From the NCBI RefSeq assembly GCF_963422355.1, contig NC_085086.1:8081917-8145916 (forward strand): a stretch of 64,000 nucleotides of DNA, written 5' to 3'. Under the pieces are notes generated by a model. It did not search any database and was not told the DNA's origin. It saw nothing but the letters and a program-made list of their open reading frames with translations. Positions 21,301 through 43,375 of the stretch are shown piece by piece. This stretch comes from Corticium candelabrum (taxonomy: Eukaryota; Porifera; Homoscleromorpha; Homosclerophorida; Plakinidae). Each line of letters starts with the position of its first letter. Position 1 is the first letter of the stretch. The position numbers were made by a program, and so were the translations under genes.

Positions 21301-21998
21301 TCTATTCGATTCATTCCTGTCACAATGAAGCCAATGATCACGTTCCTTCCAGTGTGCCAAATCTTCTCACACATCGCTTTCTGTTGAGTCCATGCTTTGA
21401 CTTTACTGATCAAACTCAAATAGTAGTACTTCACAGAACCAGGTCTACTGCAGTGTCTGCACGATGCAATGTCACTATCCGAATTGTCATAGTGGCATGG
21501 GTGATCTTCGTGAAGGCAAATGTTGTAAACTCTCTGTGGAATACAACCAGCATCTCCTAAAACCTTCTGTACAGCAGACCACGATTCAGGTAGTTGAGAT
21601 CTCTCATCAAGTATTTGTCTGTTGAACCATTTTAAAATGTCTTCAAGACATTTGTTGGACATTTTGTGTTTATCCTTTAAACTCAAAAGTTCCAGAAGTG
21701 TTTCATACCTACCAAGATTTTCAAGTTTATCTTCACCTATGTCAATATTGGAAACACTATCACTTGCATCACTATCAGGAATGCTTCCATTAGACGCCAC
21801 AGCTATCTCATCCTCTTGCACACTACCTTCATTGAGAGAGCTACAAGCATTATCATCCAAACGTTCCTGATCAATGTTACATAAATGCCTATGTGCAGTA
21901 GTCCTTGACACTGGTTTAAAGTTGCAAATGGAACATGGACAATGACAGTGCTGTTTAGGAGCATCACTTGCATCACAAGTTATTGGGAGCATATTCAC
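18347..21998 (-). pseudogene. Decayed Tnp2-like (CACTA-type) transposase locus
   Basis: Several minus-strand blocks in order resemble animal transposases of the Tnp2/CACTA type. The N-terminal part (21255-21998) begins with a Cys-rich HCHCPCSICNF motif and has an acidic stretch, a WFNRQI helix and a second Cys/His cluster HYDNSDSDIASCRHCSRPG. Middle blocks (19835-20752) include LPLGVVKHNIHLMIDEEKAV. Later blocks include VHNLIHLKDCVHRFGSLDNY then WCYVFERAVQRYTK (19035-19511), matching the conserved HLxxDVxxFGxLxxYWxxxFE region. The C-terminal part (18347-19026) has IPWISPNLTF and a beta-rich region with VYVVVNDMVLIMGDQNELWY. The reading frame changes near 18715, 19420, 19600, 20040 and elsewhere. 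Some breaks could be introns, but several lack splice sites, so I treat it as a broken transposon gene. Confidence 0.55.
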
Positions 21999-22321
21999 AC
22001 TCCGGTCACTACAAATACGTTTTGCACTAGAAGTTCTTTTAAAACCAATGCAGACATGTACAAGTTACACAATGCACCTGACAGAGCATAGTACCAACTG
22101 AAACTGACTCTCATGGTTCCTTTCATGGGCACTCATGTCTTTAGACACAAGAAGTCTGAATCAAACAAAACTGCAACCATCTGCCTCCAAACTATCAATG
22201 TGTATAGCCTACAGGCAACAGCCAAAACCTACTTACCCCCTCAGACAGAGTATGTTCCCTCAGGTCTCTTATCAACCTATTAAACTATTACGTTTGTTCT
22301 AAATTGCCAGCTACTATTACA

Positions 22322-22525
22322 ACAACCAATCACGACTGACTACTAAAGAAGGGCACGAGACAAGAGCATGCACCACATGAGGACCCAAATCTCACCTATC
22401 AACATGAGGATCCAAATTCCACCAATCAGCAGTGTGGCTTTAAGGCTCCCGTTCAGGTCCGTGCTAGCCATTATCAACTTGGACCAATCAGCAAGCTTAG
22501 CCCAGCAGAAATCCCACCAATCAGC
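22322..22525 (+). promoter_or_regulatory. CCAAT-box cluster upstream of the SAM-domain gene
   Basis: Four CCAAT motifs (22325, 22422, 22483, 22517); the last three share the longer word ccaatcagc with spacings of about 61 and 34 bp. CCAATCAG is the consensus of the NF-Y site. They lie within 260 bp upstream of the first assigned exon and look like a promoter. The decayed transposase on the other strand ends at 21998, so a divergent promoter is also possible. Confidence 0.5.
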
Positions 22526-22581
22526 AACAGGCAAACCAGAAGTAAAATGCAAAAGCGGGAAACTCAAAGCATAGTTCATCT

Positions 22582-24387
22582 TTGCAAGAGAGATCGATCT
22601 GTAGCTACATCTTGAGCAAATACATCAGCACATGCAGCCAAGCTGACCCATTGAATAACAGTGAGTGTACAGACGTAGATCTACACCTGAACAAGTTATT
22701 GGAAAAGACAACTACAAACACAGGTATGAGAATCAATTGCAAGATGAACGTGTACATGTACAAATTCTTTCTGAATAATCTTCAGACTTCACAACCTTGA
22801 CAGTAGAAGAGACAGCACAGTGGCTGCGTAGCACTGGCTGCTCAGAAGACACTACAGCAAACTTTACTGGTACGTCAATACTAAACTTGTTTGTAGAAAA
22901 TGAGAGCTTTACTAACTAACCGGATGTCACAGATGAAAAGATTGACAGAGAAGCACTCCAAAGCATGGCAAATGAGTCAAGGCTAAGCACCATTGGCGTA
23001 AAAAAGATGAGCAGTAGACTCAAAATTTGCCATCAAATCAAGGAACTCTAGAAGAAAACAACAAGTCTACAATGGCTTCGATCTACCCATACTCCAGTAC
23101 ACCACAGCACAACCTGAGCACTATGACCAAGGATGTTCCTGCTGCTATTAATGTACACCTCACACCTGCTGTGGAAGTCTCCGAAGCAGGACAAGCCTTT
23201 TTGAAAGCACATCATCCATGGATGCACACACAGTACATGCATGGTAAGAATGTCACACTAATCAGTCTGTTGAACAAACACTAACATGCATCTTTACAAA
23301 TACAGGGAAGCGTCTCATAAGAAAACTGCAAGAGAATTCTTTAGTTCTGCCAAGAACTTAAGAATTTAGATGGTGATCAGACTAGACGAGACGAAGCTGT
23401 CCGAGACCTCTTGCCAAAGTGTTCCATGCCAGAGATTGGATTCGGGGAAGGTAATACCAAAAGTTATATAATACAACGTACAAATTACCAATGCGTCAAC
23501 AGCTTCTGATCTGTGGCAGCTGGAATCCGTAGTCATCTAATGGACAGTATGAGGGAACACAGAAGACGAATCGCCAGTCTTTCCATGCGTCCAAAGGTAT
23601 TCTAGCTACGTGTGTAGGTGTTTTCAAACCCTAACTCACCGACCATCTTTGTGTTCTTTGCAGGAAGCTGATGAGCCCTCCCCAACCGCAACTGCAACCA
23701 AGCCCAAGACTCTGACGGAAAGAAACATCTGCTTCGACGACCACAACGCAGCTGCAGACGCCGATGTGTCGGCACGTGAAATCGAAGTCGAAGATGAAGA
23801 CTGCAGTCCACAACTCGATCTCCATAGCGCACTTTCGACACCAATAATCACAGCTCCATTTCCATTTCCCGCTTCCCGAAAAAGACTAGCTGCAGCAGCG
23901 TCAGCATCTCTCGTAGGCACCGAAGCTGCCTCTCATTGTCAGTTAGGTCGCGGAGAAAGAGCGAAACGACTCTCACTGGAGAACCTAGGTGTCGCTCCAG
24001 CCAACTGCAGTCGAGAACATCACGAGGCGAACGTTAACGATACGGCTCTTGATACAGCGATTGCCCAAGATGAAAGTAAATGTATCCGTGATATTATCAG
24101 TATACGCCCCCTAATTGTACGCTTTGGCAGATCACGAGTTATCGCAGAGAAGCAGCAATGCTGTTGTAGCAGCCGTACTGAAGATGCCAAACATTTCAGT
24201 GGCACTTCTTAATAAGCATTTAAGACCGATGGCAAAGCTTCTTGGCGTGCAACGCTACTCGGGCAAAGACAAAAACTGGTTCGTTGTAGAGTTGGCGCAC
24301 GAGCTAGTAGCCAGGAAGTGGGTCGATGTCAATGGAGACAGAAGACTGCTCTCTAGCGATAACATAGTAGTTGCTAGGTACTTTTAG
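22582..24387 (+). CDS. SAM-domain protein, multi-exon, with two frame breaks
   Basis: Exons read by splice sites: up to 22723, 22786-22869, 22933-23243, 23306-23450, 23520-23596, 23664-24075, 24131-24387. Exons 2 and 3 together encode a sterile alpha motif: TVEETAQWLRSTGCSED, ANFTDEKIDREALQSM, then LSTIGVKKMSSRLKICHQIK, with the typical helix 5 ending. SAM domains mediate protein oligomerisation. Later exons give a Ser/Thr-rich linker, IRSHLMDSMREHRRRIAS, an acidic segment (EIEVEDEDCS) and a C-terminal domain NISVALLNKHLRPMAKLLGV, KNWFVVELAHELVARKW that I do not recognise. The last intron is only 55 bp. Frame is lost at two places: a stop at 23049-23051 right after the SAM domain, where one missing base would restore frame, and a one-base surplus near 23365. 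These could be assembly indels or real decay. The first coding exon and start codon are not certain. Confidence 0.65.
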
Positions 24388-24450
24388 ATATAATTAGACT
24401 AGCTACGTAGTTTGCAGTGCCAAAGTGTAAATTGTTGCGAAAGTCTAGCT

Positions 24451-24456
24451 AATAAA
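24451..24456 (+). promoter_or_regulatory. Polyadenylation signal of the SAM-domain gene
   Basis: AATAAA lies 64 bp after the stop at 24387, as expected for the 3' end of this transcript. Confidence 0.7.
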
Positions 24457-24599
24457 GACGATTGAATTCAATCAAAAAGTCTATATATAGCAAACTCGAC
24501 AGAAACCAAAATGGCGCGGGCATTTTAATTAGAAATCAAAATGGCGGAGCCTCTAATAAAAGCGTTTCCCATAGTGGATTTCGCAGGTTAATGTATGGG

Positions 24600-24830
24600 T
24601 TTTCTTAATTAATTTTACAAAACCCTCAAGGTGGGTTATGGTGGGTGAAGGTAGGTTTCTTACGGTTTTACGTGGTTTTTGTGTCTTTTTTTTGTAAAGT
24701 TTCTGTGGGTTAGAAAACCCACATGTGCGTATTTGTTTCACAAACCCACCCATGGGTTTGCCTCCTTTCCCACGGAATTCCTCATGAAAACACACACAAA
24801 AAGACATGTGGGTTTTTTCTCACATTCCCT
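24600..24830. repeat. Palindromic element rich in GGGTTT/AAACCC
   Basis: caaaccca and tgggtttg pair across four bases at 24741-24760. A longer inverted pair, aaaacccacatgt (about 24713) and acatgtgggtttt (about 24804), encloses it. Several more gtgggtt words precede it. This looks like a small foldback element, not a gene. Confidence 0.5.
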
Positions 24831-25689
24831 GTGGATATCTGTGGGGTAAATGGAGCGGACGGTTTCGTCTCATTTCATGGTGCTTGTTACGTCTGACTAG
24901 TAGAATAGTTACAGCTACCTCACCTGTTGCTAAAACAATGATGTCTTGTGAGATCATTGGCCATCGGATGACGTGTAACCGCAGAGATCATCTCTTTCAC
25001 CTGCTTGTTTGAACTATTATGCCAATTGTTGCATGGATAGGACTCCAGAAAACAGCAGCAATGGTTTAAACAAGAAACGACTAAGAGGCAGTTTATATGT
25101 TGCATTAGAAGTGTAAGTAGTGCCTGCGTGCATGCAAGGTCTTTCACTTAGTGACGTCAGTGGGTGGTCTGAAACCAGTCAGGATTGACAATCCGGGGAA
25201 TGCCGAGGGCGGAGAGAGACTGGGTCGAGTCTAGTCTACAATCATCTTGCTTCAGAAGGATTTGCAACCCAGGTGCCACATACAGGTAATTTTGTACCAA
25301 ACCATGGGTTGTGAAGCTAACCTAAAAATAGCTTAAAGGCGAAGCTGATCATGAAACATTGGGCCCCTCCCTCTGCCTCTACTCCAGCGTGACAGTCAAA
25401 ATCAGGCACGTTGATTCAATGAAGTGGAAAGTAAGTATTGAAATTACTTACATGGTGTGTATTGTTTAACCCTCTGAAAAATGCGATATTGTAGCCTCAG
25501 CCACTTCCAGCACAAAACCAGAACCACATCCAGCCGCAATTCTAGTACTCCGTTGCATTCAACTTGGAAAACGAACGCATACGCACTGACTTTATTGACT
25601 ATAGAACGGTTGTTAATTAATACTGTTTAATAACAACAAGAAAACATGCTTTCAATGTGGATCCCAAACTGATCTGGACCACTGCAGAG

Positions 25690-26030
25690 TATATGATGAC
25701 ACGAATAGATGATTACATGGAATGGTTTGAAACAAGCTGAAGGATATCTGTTCCAGGTCTGTCACTGTGCTGGGCAATGCTGGACAACGCTCATTACCAC
25801 AACACAAAGTCCCTACAAAGTCAAGCTTACAGTCTAGTTGACCCTCAACAGTGAGACTAACTTAAATGCAAATCTACTTGCTAACATTCAACAGCCTGTG
25901 GCAACAGGAAACTGGTCAAGAGACATGAATTTGCTACCACTTGAACAGTTGTCATTTGATGTCCTGTGGCCCACTGTGAGCTCAATCCAATAGAGTTGGT
26001 GTGGTCTAAGGTCAAGTGAGTGACTCCTGA
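25690..26030 (+). pseudogene. Fragment of a DDE_3-type transposase
   Basis: Plus-strand frames with interruptions contain TRIDDYMEWFET, then LDNAHYHNTK, matching the second-aspartate block (xDNAxYHN) of IS630/Tc1-related transposases. Further on, after stops, HCELNPIELVWSKVK matches the final catalytic block (xxLNPIExxWxxxK). Spacing and order fit. Frame changes and stops mark it as dead. The upstream part was not recognised, and sequence from 24830 to 25690 holds nothing else I can name. Confidence 0.65.
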
Positions 26031-26321
26031 AATGTGGATAGGGTTGCCTATATAATTTGCTACGACCCGTACAAGCAATAGAATTGAAAGTTTAGAAATT
26101 CTATTGCATACATTCGAATTTCATAGCAATTTGCAAATACTGTTACTATTGTGTTTTAGTACTAAAATAAAGCGATGAAAACAAGTCATACTAGAAACAT
26201 TCAGTCGATGCCTACATAGACAAGTGGGTAGATGCACACAAATATTAACAGTTTTGCTCGTCCTGCCACACTAGCTGCTGACGAGTTCAACTCATCACAT
26301 GCACTCACACAAATGGAACCA

Positions 26322-26378
26322 CACACACTCTCACACTCTCACTCACTCACTCGCTCACTCACTCTCTCACTCACTCAC

Positions 26379-26435
<57 letters not shown>

Positions 26436-26506
26436 GACAGACACACACAGACACACACACACAGACACACACACACACACACACAACAACAACAACAACA
26501 ACAACA
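26322..26506. repeat. Compound microsatellite (CTCA, CT, CA, CAGA, CAA)
   Basis: Successive simple-repeat blocks: ctcact units, then (ct)n to about 26400, (ca)n to about 26430, mixed acagac/acacac, and (aac)n at about 26483-26506. Open frames across it are repeat artefacts. It lies downstream of the TMX1-like gene. Confidence 0.9.
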
Positions 26507-26586
26507 CCTTCACCCAAAATGCTACAATCACAGACATTCAAACCATTTTATATATGGATACCACACTGTAGGTAGTTTCACCATGG

Positions 26587-26592
26587 TTTATT
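26587..26592 (-). promoter_or_regulatory. Possible polyadenylation signal of the TMX1-like gene
   Basis: tttatt on the plus strand reads AATAAA on the minus strand, about 190 bp beyond the TMX1-like stop codon. Confidence 0.4.
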
Positions 26593-26784
26593 CACTTTGT
26601 CCATGTCAAAACCACATGATGTGCAATAAAGTATCAATCAAATCTCCTTTACAATCAGCAAGATAAACATGCCACAAATTCAGCACAACAACAGAACAAA
26701 ATTCGTTGCTAACCACTACGTGTTTACAACGGTTAGACACAACCGAACACAAACTATAGAGAATGGCCTACATACCAATGCGTC

Positions 26785-36106
<9,322 letters not shown>

Positions 36107-36940
36107 CAGCGTGTCGAGTGGCTCTTTAACGCATGCGCATATGACGACTTCATTTTCGACACGCCTCGTACAAACACGCCTGGCTGTGATGGTAACTTGT
36201 CGTACCAGCTACCAGGACTCAGATGGTCATATTTAGTCACAAGGTCATATTTCAGGCTTCCGTTTCATTTGTATAAACATTAGTTGGAGTTGGCTTGGGG
36301 AAATAGAATACGACCTTTACACGTGGGCGTGGCAATGCCTGTACCCTCATGGCAAGCTCAGCGACGATTGCGTTTCGACGGAAAAGCTTGAGAGGTACTA
36401 GAAGAATTGAATGTAGAAGAATTGAAAAGTAGCAAAGCGTATTTCGTGCAGAACAACCGACGTTTGAAGTCACTTGCTGATTGGAGGGCGTGGATGTTTG
36501 GTTGTCGTCGTCATGAGAACAGAGCAACACAACAACCTCACGACGTGGTAATTAAAATCAATTGCAGCTAGACCTTCAATACGGATTCATTTGACATCAA
36601 CCGACAATATGGCTATTTAATTAATTAAATAAAACTTTCTAGTACATATACTCAGTATTACATGTTAAATAATTAATTAAGGTAATTAACTAATTGTATA
36701 ATATACTGTACTATAGAACTATAATTCTATGTTTCTGAGTTCTCTGCAATACTGTTATTAATTAATTAGCTACTAAAGATAGTTGTAATAACAGATTGAA
36801 CCCTGGGTGTGTAGGTGTTAGAGTACGTTAGGGCCATCCTGAAAAGTTGAGTAAGCATGCAAGTATTTTGCAAATTAGCTTACTAATGTATGTGTAAGTA
36901 GCTATGCACATTGTATATTTACATAGTCCTAATGACGCGC

Positions 36941-36971
<31 letters not shown>

Positions 36972-37840
36972 TTTGTACAGACAGCACTAGCTGTTGTGTG
37001 CAAATTAGGGCTACGGAATCAGATCTACAGAAACCCTTCTTACTAATTATATTGCTAGACATGCGAGACACGCTGGCTAGAAACACTTTGTCCAATGTGT
37101 TTAATAAATTTATTCATCTAGACTTCTCTTTTGAACTCTGACCTATTAATAGACTTATATTTTTAGAAATATAATATAATAAACAGGCTCCAATCAGGGT
37201 GTACGGGCCCAGACCCCCAGCTTCAATTCGCTCTAATGATGCTTTAAGCATGTACTTTTTGTAAGCTACATGGCTTGAATTATAGGTACAGGTTAATTAA
37301 ACTAGTTGAAAGTATAATCATGTCTAAGTCTGCTGTAATTTTTAGTTTAGAAGAAAATGTTATTCGACTTATAATAATTGGCCATCTGACCAAAACCACT
37401 TCAATAAGTTGTTCTTGTTTACTGTTGTTCAAATTGGATCAACAACACAAATATTGATTTTATCAGATTAAACAAAACAATTTAGATATTTATTTTTACG
37501 GCATATACTGAGCATTACAATCAAACAATGCAAAACACAGCTGCATACAACAGGTAAAAACTCGACATAAAAGCAATTATTTTACATGCAGTATTTCATT
37601 ACCTTAATTGGTCTTCTGTCCGAGTACAACGATGTCATTCGATGCTTTCTGCAGAAACCTTTTTCTTCGTCAACTTCAGAGAACTCTGTATTCTCCCACT
37701 CATCATGTAAGTGCATCCCTTTTGAGGGAGTCCAGGCCTTTAGGGCACACACAGTGGCTTCACGCTAATTTTGAGTAAGAGGCGTAGATAGACATATTTC
37801 CGCGTTGCCCACAAACTCCCTCCTAGTTAGGCGTATTGGG
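36107..37840. other. Intergenic region upstream of the TMX1-like gene
   Basis: The TMX1 start lies at 36106, so 36107-36600 should hold its promoter; I see no clear TATA box. Beyond that the DNA is AT-rich. At 36937-36972 (GC)n passes into (GT)n, a sequence type able to adopt Z-DNA. No credible gene was found. Confidence 0.5.
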
Positions 37841-37841
<1 letters not shown>

Positions 37842-37931
<90 letters not shown>

Positions 37932-37964
37932 CAAATATATATGTGTGTTCTATATAATTAAAAA

Positions 37965-38017
<53 letters not shown>

Positions 38018-38142
38018 CTTCAACAACTTTCTTTTAGTCTTTGGCGGTATAGTCTTAAACTGATCTTGGACATACTAGCCATCTGTAATGTTGACAATGT
38101 TATGTGGGAGTATGTGTTATTTGTTTGCCCACTGCTAGTGGG

Positions 38143-38190
<48 letters not shown>
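37842..38190. repeat. Three (AT)n arrays
   Basis: Near-pure AT runs at 37842-37926, about 37968-38013 and 38144-38190, separated by ordinary sequence. Such arrays are prone to length error in assemblies. Confidence 0.95.
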
Positions 38191-38192
<2 letters not shown>

Positions 38193-38199
38193 GGAAAGA

Positions 38200-39408
38200 A
38201 GGATGAAGGCTTGCTACGTTAATTCGGCAGTAGATGTTCTTCACGACTGAATGAAGGCAGCAAAATGTGATGGTAATGGTAGGAATGGTACAGGTGTGAC
38301 TGAAGATTCCTTCCATTTCTATCTCATTGTCCTAATTAATTCAGGCGTCCTCATTTTGGGACCATCAATGCTGCTGATTTCTACCAAAAAAGATATGTCA
38401 GATGAAGTTAGGTATCTCAGAGTGTGCTTAGGAGAGTTTTTCGCCCTGACAACTAGCAGCTATCACTATCCATCTCAGGAAGACTAATTAGGTAAGGGAA
38501 ATCTAGAGCTTTTAAGTCTGTTTGGCTAGAGTACGTCCTCCAGTTGGCTATCCTACTTTCCGTCTCTGAAAGTAGGATTCTGTGTGCCTTGCGTACTCTT
38601 TTCTCTTTCTGAGCAATCAAGAGGCCATTTAACTACACCATGGCATTCCATTATTCGACCAGGACTTGCTAGAATCTAACATGCCAATCAAGTTAGCCAT
38701 ATTTCTTTATTGGAAATGCTGCTGTATTTATGAACCATTGGAGGGTAGAACATTGCAAGTGAACTCGCAGGTTGTCACAGGTAGAGCCAAACAATTTTGA
38801 AAACGAGGAAGGATAGCCTCAATAGTCCAGAACATCTTCTTATAAGCAGAATTGTTTTGGTAGTGTCCCATTATACATGCTGCCAGATTCTTAATTTAAC
38901 TGTTTGTACTCACACTGATAAGGATAGGTGTGATTGCGTGGTCATGCAGTGGGTATGTATAATTATTATTTGGAAAACCCTCCAACATTATATATATAAT
39001 TACTTTTTGAAAACCCTCCAACAGAGTGTCTATCTACGCCCCTGTTGGGTAACCGCCAGTTTGACCTGCGGAAAAACGTCCACCAAAATCTAAAGACAAA
39101 TTTCGACTCGAGAAATTCTTCCTTTAATTAAGCAAAAACGAATAATTATGTTGTTGTCTGTTTGCTCCACAAACTAACACTAAACCGCGCCATCTATATT
39201 GATTGTATAAAAGTGACGTTTGTAACTGCGATATAAATTAGGAAACAATAGAATCATGATTATTAATTAATTTGTTACAGAGCACAAGAACACAGATCAA
39301 CATGCGCAAAACTAGATTTGCGCATCAGCCACTATGTATCCACACAGATTACAGTAGAGAAACAAAAATAACATCACATGGACAATTCTGTTGTCATGAT
39401 GATGCTTA
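38200..39408. other. Region downstream of gene A, with one hairpin
   Basis: At 38551-38577 tcctactttc and gaaagtagga form a perfect 10-bp stem with a 7-base loop. Two copies of gaaaaccctccaaca lie at about 38971 and 39009. No gene is recognised; the segment nearest 39409 is the 3' flank of gene A. Confidence 0.4.
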
Positions 39409-42400
39409 TCAAATAAACGTCGCGTGCGCATGTTCAGCAATACCACACATGTTGACGTTACGCTCAATCAAGAAATATCCTCCATTGCCCCAATCTTCTC
39501 CCCAAGAATTTCTTGCGATCCAATACGGAATACCAGCACGACTCACCCCAAACCCTGTCAGGACAACGCAATGAGTGGTGTCTCTGTGGTTGCCTCCGCA
39601 GTAGCTCAAAATGGCATGCGAATAGAACTGAAGGTTTCCAGCATTCAGACACACCGTGATCGGTCCACGTCGATAGAGATAGACCATCATGTCGTATTCA
39701 TCATCCGCTGTCGGATTTCTCTTTGTAACCTGCAACCAACCTGTAACACTGGCGTGAAACACAGTCGAATTAGGAGTACAGTTTCTCGTCTGATCGTCCA
39801 ATCCTGAGACGTACGGGTAGCTGCTCTCCGTTTGTATGCCACCAGTCTGTGTGACGTAGTTCATCGCACGAACTGGCCAACCTCCATTACAACCATAGGA
39901 TGCGCTATCACACGAGACAACCTGTTGGGTGGACAACTCGGTGAGTGGCTCGTGACCTTGTATGGCCCATACGCTTTCAATCTGAGCAACCGCTGCGAAT
40001 GCCCAGCACGAGGCACATTTTCCTTGATCCTTAACTTTTGTAACGACCGGAGGAGAGCGATCTCTCCAATCAAAACATTTAGGAATTGGACCGGTCCAGT
40101 CCATCGAATCTGTCAGTGATCGCACGTGCCTCCGTCCTTGCTCAAGTGTGGAGCTAACAGCAACACCAAACATCAAATGTGCCTTTGCAAATTGAGTTTC
40201 CAACATATCAAAGAATTTCGTAATTCCGTAAGGCGAAAATCGATCTGCAAAGTTGAGATTTCCCAGTCTTTTCAAGTTTGAGTAAAAAATCCTGGCTCTC
40301 TGACGGCGTTCTTTCCCTGAGTAATATACCTTTCGGAACTCTTCCGTGAAAGCAATAAACTGCTGAAAACCTACATCACGAGCTGGCATGCACACAAATT
40401 GATATCAATACTCAAACATGAACTTTACAAAAATCAGAGGTGGCCAAGTTCGGATAAGACTGGTACTACAAGTGTTGTGGCACTAGGAACGCAACCTGGT
40501 GCCCAACGGAAATGACACGCTCATGTAGACACACATTGGCGAGACTGGTTTGAGGCTAGCTACCTACCTAGCTATACTACATTACGTATTACCCCGCCTG
40601 GAAGGGCAGTGGCTCCTATTAGAACATTTGAAACTATGTGCCTTTGTACAGTGTGGTTAGAGAATAGGGTATAGATGACATGGAATTCCCTAGAAGATAT
40701 AAACGTTTGCAGAATTTCTAACTGATGCACAGAGCAGTTGCCACTGAAAATTCATTTGTGAAGGAAGCAACCAAATCATAATGAAATATATGGTTATCAC
40801 TGATGTCTTCTTGCGTCTGCAATCCTCCAAGGAATTCATGGCTTCTACTCTATTCTCTATAACCACACTGTACAAAGGCATATAACTAAATGTTCTAATA
40901 ATAGCCTCTGCCCTTCTAGGCGGGGTTATATTCTACGTGCATACATGCATACATATATACATAAATACATAGATACATACATACATACATACTCATGTAT
41001 ATATCATCATCATCATGATGCCTTGTGTTGACGTAATCACCACTCTCATACAGTCACAGTCGTGCATGACCTCACTATCTGCTGAGTGGCTTTTTCTTTA
41101 CGTGCTTAGTGCCCATGCAAGACCAGCCGCTGGTGGCACCACAGCGCCAGTTGGCCACCCCTGAAAATCTATAATTATTAATAGACTTACGGAAGCATAT
41201 AACTCCAACATCATTGACATGAGAGCAAGTATTATTGACGCCTGACGACAGCACACATGATGTGAATGTGGGCGTGGTTGACAACAAACACTCGACATTG
41301 ACAACACGAATGAGTCCTCTTCCTTTACCAAAATAAGCGTGATGAAACGTTTCCATGGCTCCACCAAATCCAAGAATATTGCACACTGTATTTGCGATAT
41401 CTACGTTCCAGCCAAGATTACACACTGTATTCCATTTGCCACCAATTCGGATTTCAACACGCCCTTCTGACGATCGGTAGCCATTTACAAGCCTAAGCTT
41501 TTTCGAAACATTTCTTTCCTGATACACAGATCGTCTCTTCACTATAGGTCACAAGGTGACTGTATGCCCTACTTTAATAGCATGAAATTCTAAATTGTTT
41601 ACCGTTTCTTCGACCTCTTTTAGGGTCATGAGCCTTATATACTTCATAGTAGTCGTACGCCTCTGAGTCACCTGAGAAAAGACACCAAAACTGTCATATG
41701 ATATTATGATTTGTAAGTTTACAACGGCTGTGATGCATTCGTGTGGTAAAATTGGTTTCTGAAATTTTAGTTTTTCTAAAGAATCCACTTATTTTGTAGT
41801 AACCTGCACTATAAATGAGCCATATTAATATATTTAGGTTCAAGTTTTAATTAAAATTGTATAATGCATGTTTTAAGAGTATAAATTTATTTATTTAATT
41901 GTTTCTGTTCGTTTAGTAATAATGATGATGATGATTGTTTATTGCGCACCAAACGCACTGTACAAAGTGCAAAACTTGAAACAATTTATTGTTATTTGTT
42001 AATTAATAAAATAGTTAATAAAGAAGTGCTAACCCTTGGCTGCTGGCTTACCAACGTACGAGTTGTGGGTATACAAGGATGCCAATACGTCATGTGATAC
42101 AATGTCACGTGGACTACACAACACATGTACACAGCACATGCCAAGACATGTCTAGTTAGCGAGAAATCAGGTAGTCTACTGCTGTGTTGTGTTGTTGATA
42201 GAAACACTAGAGTACTGTACATGCTCGTCTCTAATCATCCGTGCGTTATTGCAACACCTAGATAATTGGCGGCACCAGCTCCTGTGATGAACGCATGCGC
42301 GGTAGGTGTGGCCAATCGTCGAGTCGGTTACTGGACAGGCGTTATTGTACGTCTCGGCTAATAACTTGCTGCATACAATAATTCTTACTTGTAGGAAAGC

Positions 42401-43318
42401 ATTCGACTCCAGCGTCTTCAAGATGTGTGCAGTCGTGTACTCCCCATCCATGAAACGAGCAATCCTGCAGCCGTTTCTCATGACCCTGGCATTCTACGTC
42501 GTCCATCCAGACATGATAATGTTCACTCTGTCCAAACCATGCGGATGTTCGATAGGCCGTCGCATAGGGGAATCCCAGTTGACGACAAACAACTCCGGCG
42601 TCATTCCAGCCCCAACCGTCGTCACAAACCGAGCCCCACAATCCATTAACAAATATCTCCACTCTTCCTTTGTGAGCAGCACCTCCGGCAGCCAATCGTA
42701 CTGCATGAGTTTTATCTATCCAATTATAGTAGCAAATTCAGTAAACGCAAAAATTAAAAATTAAAATTTTCAATTTAAAAATTTAAAAATTAAAAATAAT
42801 AAAAATTTAGTAAACGGTTAATAATCTGTTGAGCACACATACTTGATGACTCGCAAATGAGTCCGACGTCTTCGGTGTGAGTGCAGTTCTGTTGACCCCA
42901 AAAGGTACCTGCACTGAAAGGAATTTTGGTTCCCTTTTTGAAGCAATCGGCAAGACGAGTAAATATTTTCGGTTGTTCACGTTCCATCTCAGTGTCTGGA
43001 CAATGTACGTCACCCATCCAAATTGGATCCGAAGAGAGACCGAATTGGGATGAATAGCTAGAGTATCCCGTATATCCCAGTTGACTGCATGCTACAAGAG
43101 CCTCTGATGACCCGAAGTGGTTTCTACACACCGTTCCCCATCGATTATGAACGAATATTTCCAACCTTCCTATGTGTGGCTTATCTCCATCAACCAATCT
43201 CACTGGAAACTGACCTAATCAATAGGAGTAAACAATAACAAATGTTAATAAATTAATGTATATATGTACTTAGTAAATACTTAAGTTTGAGCTTTATATA
43301 TTACATTACATTACTAAT

Positions 43319-43375
<57 letters not shown>

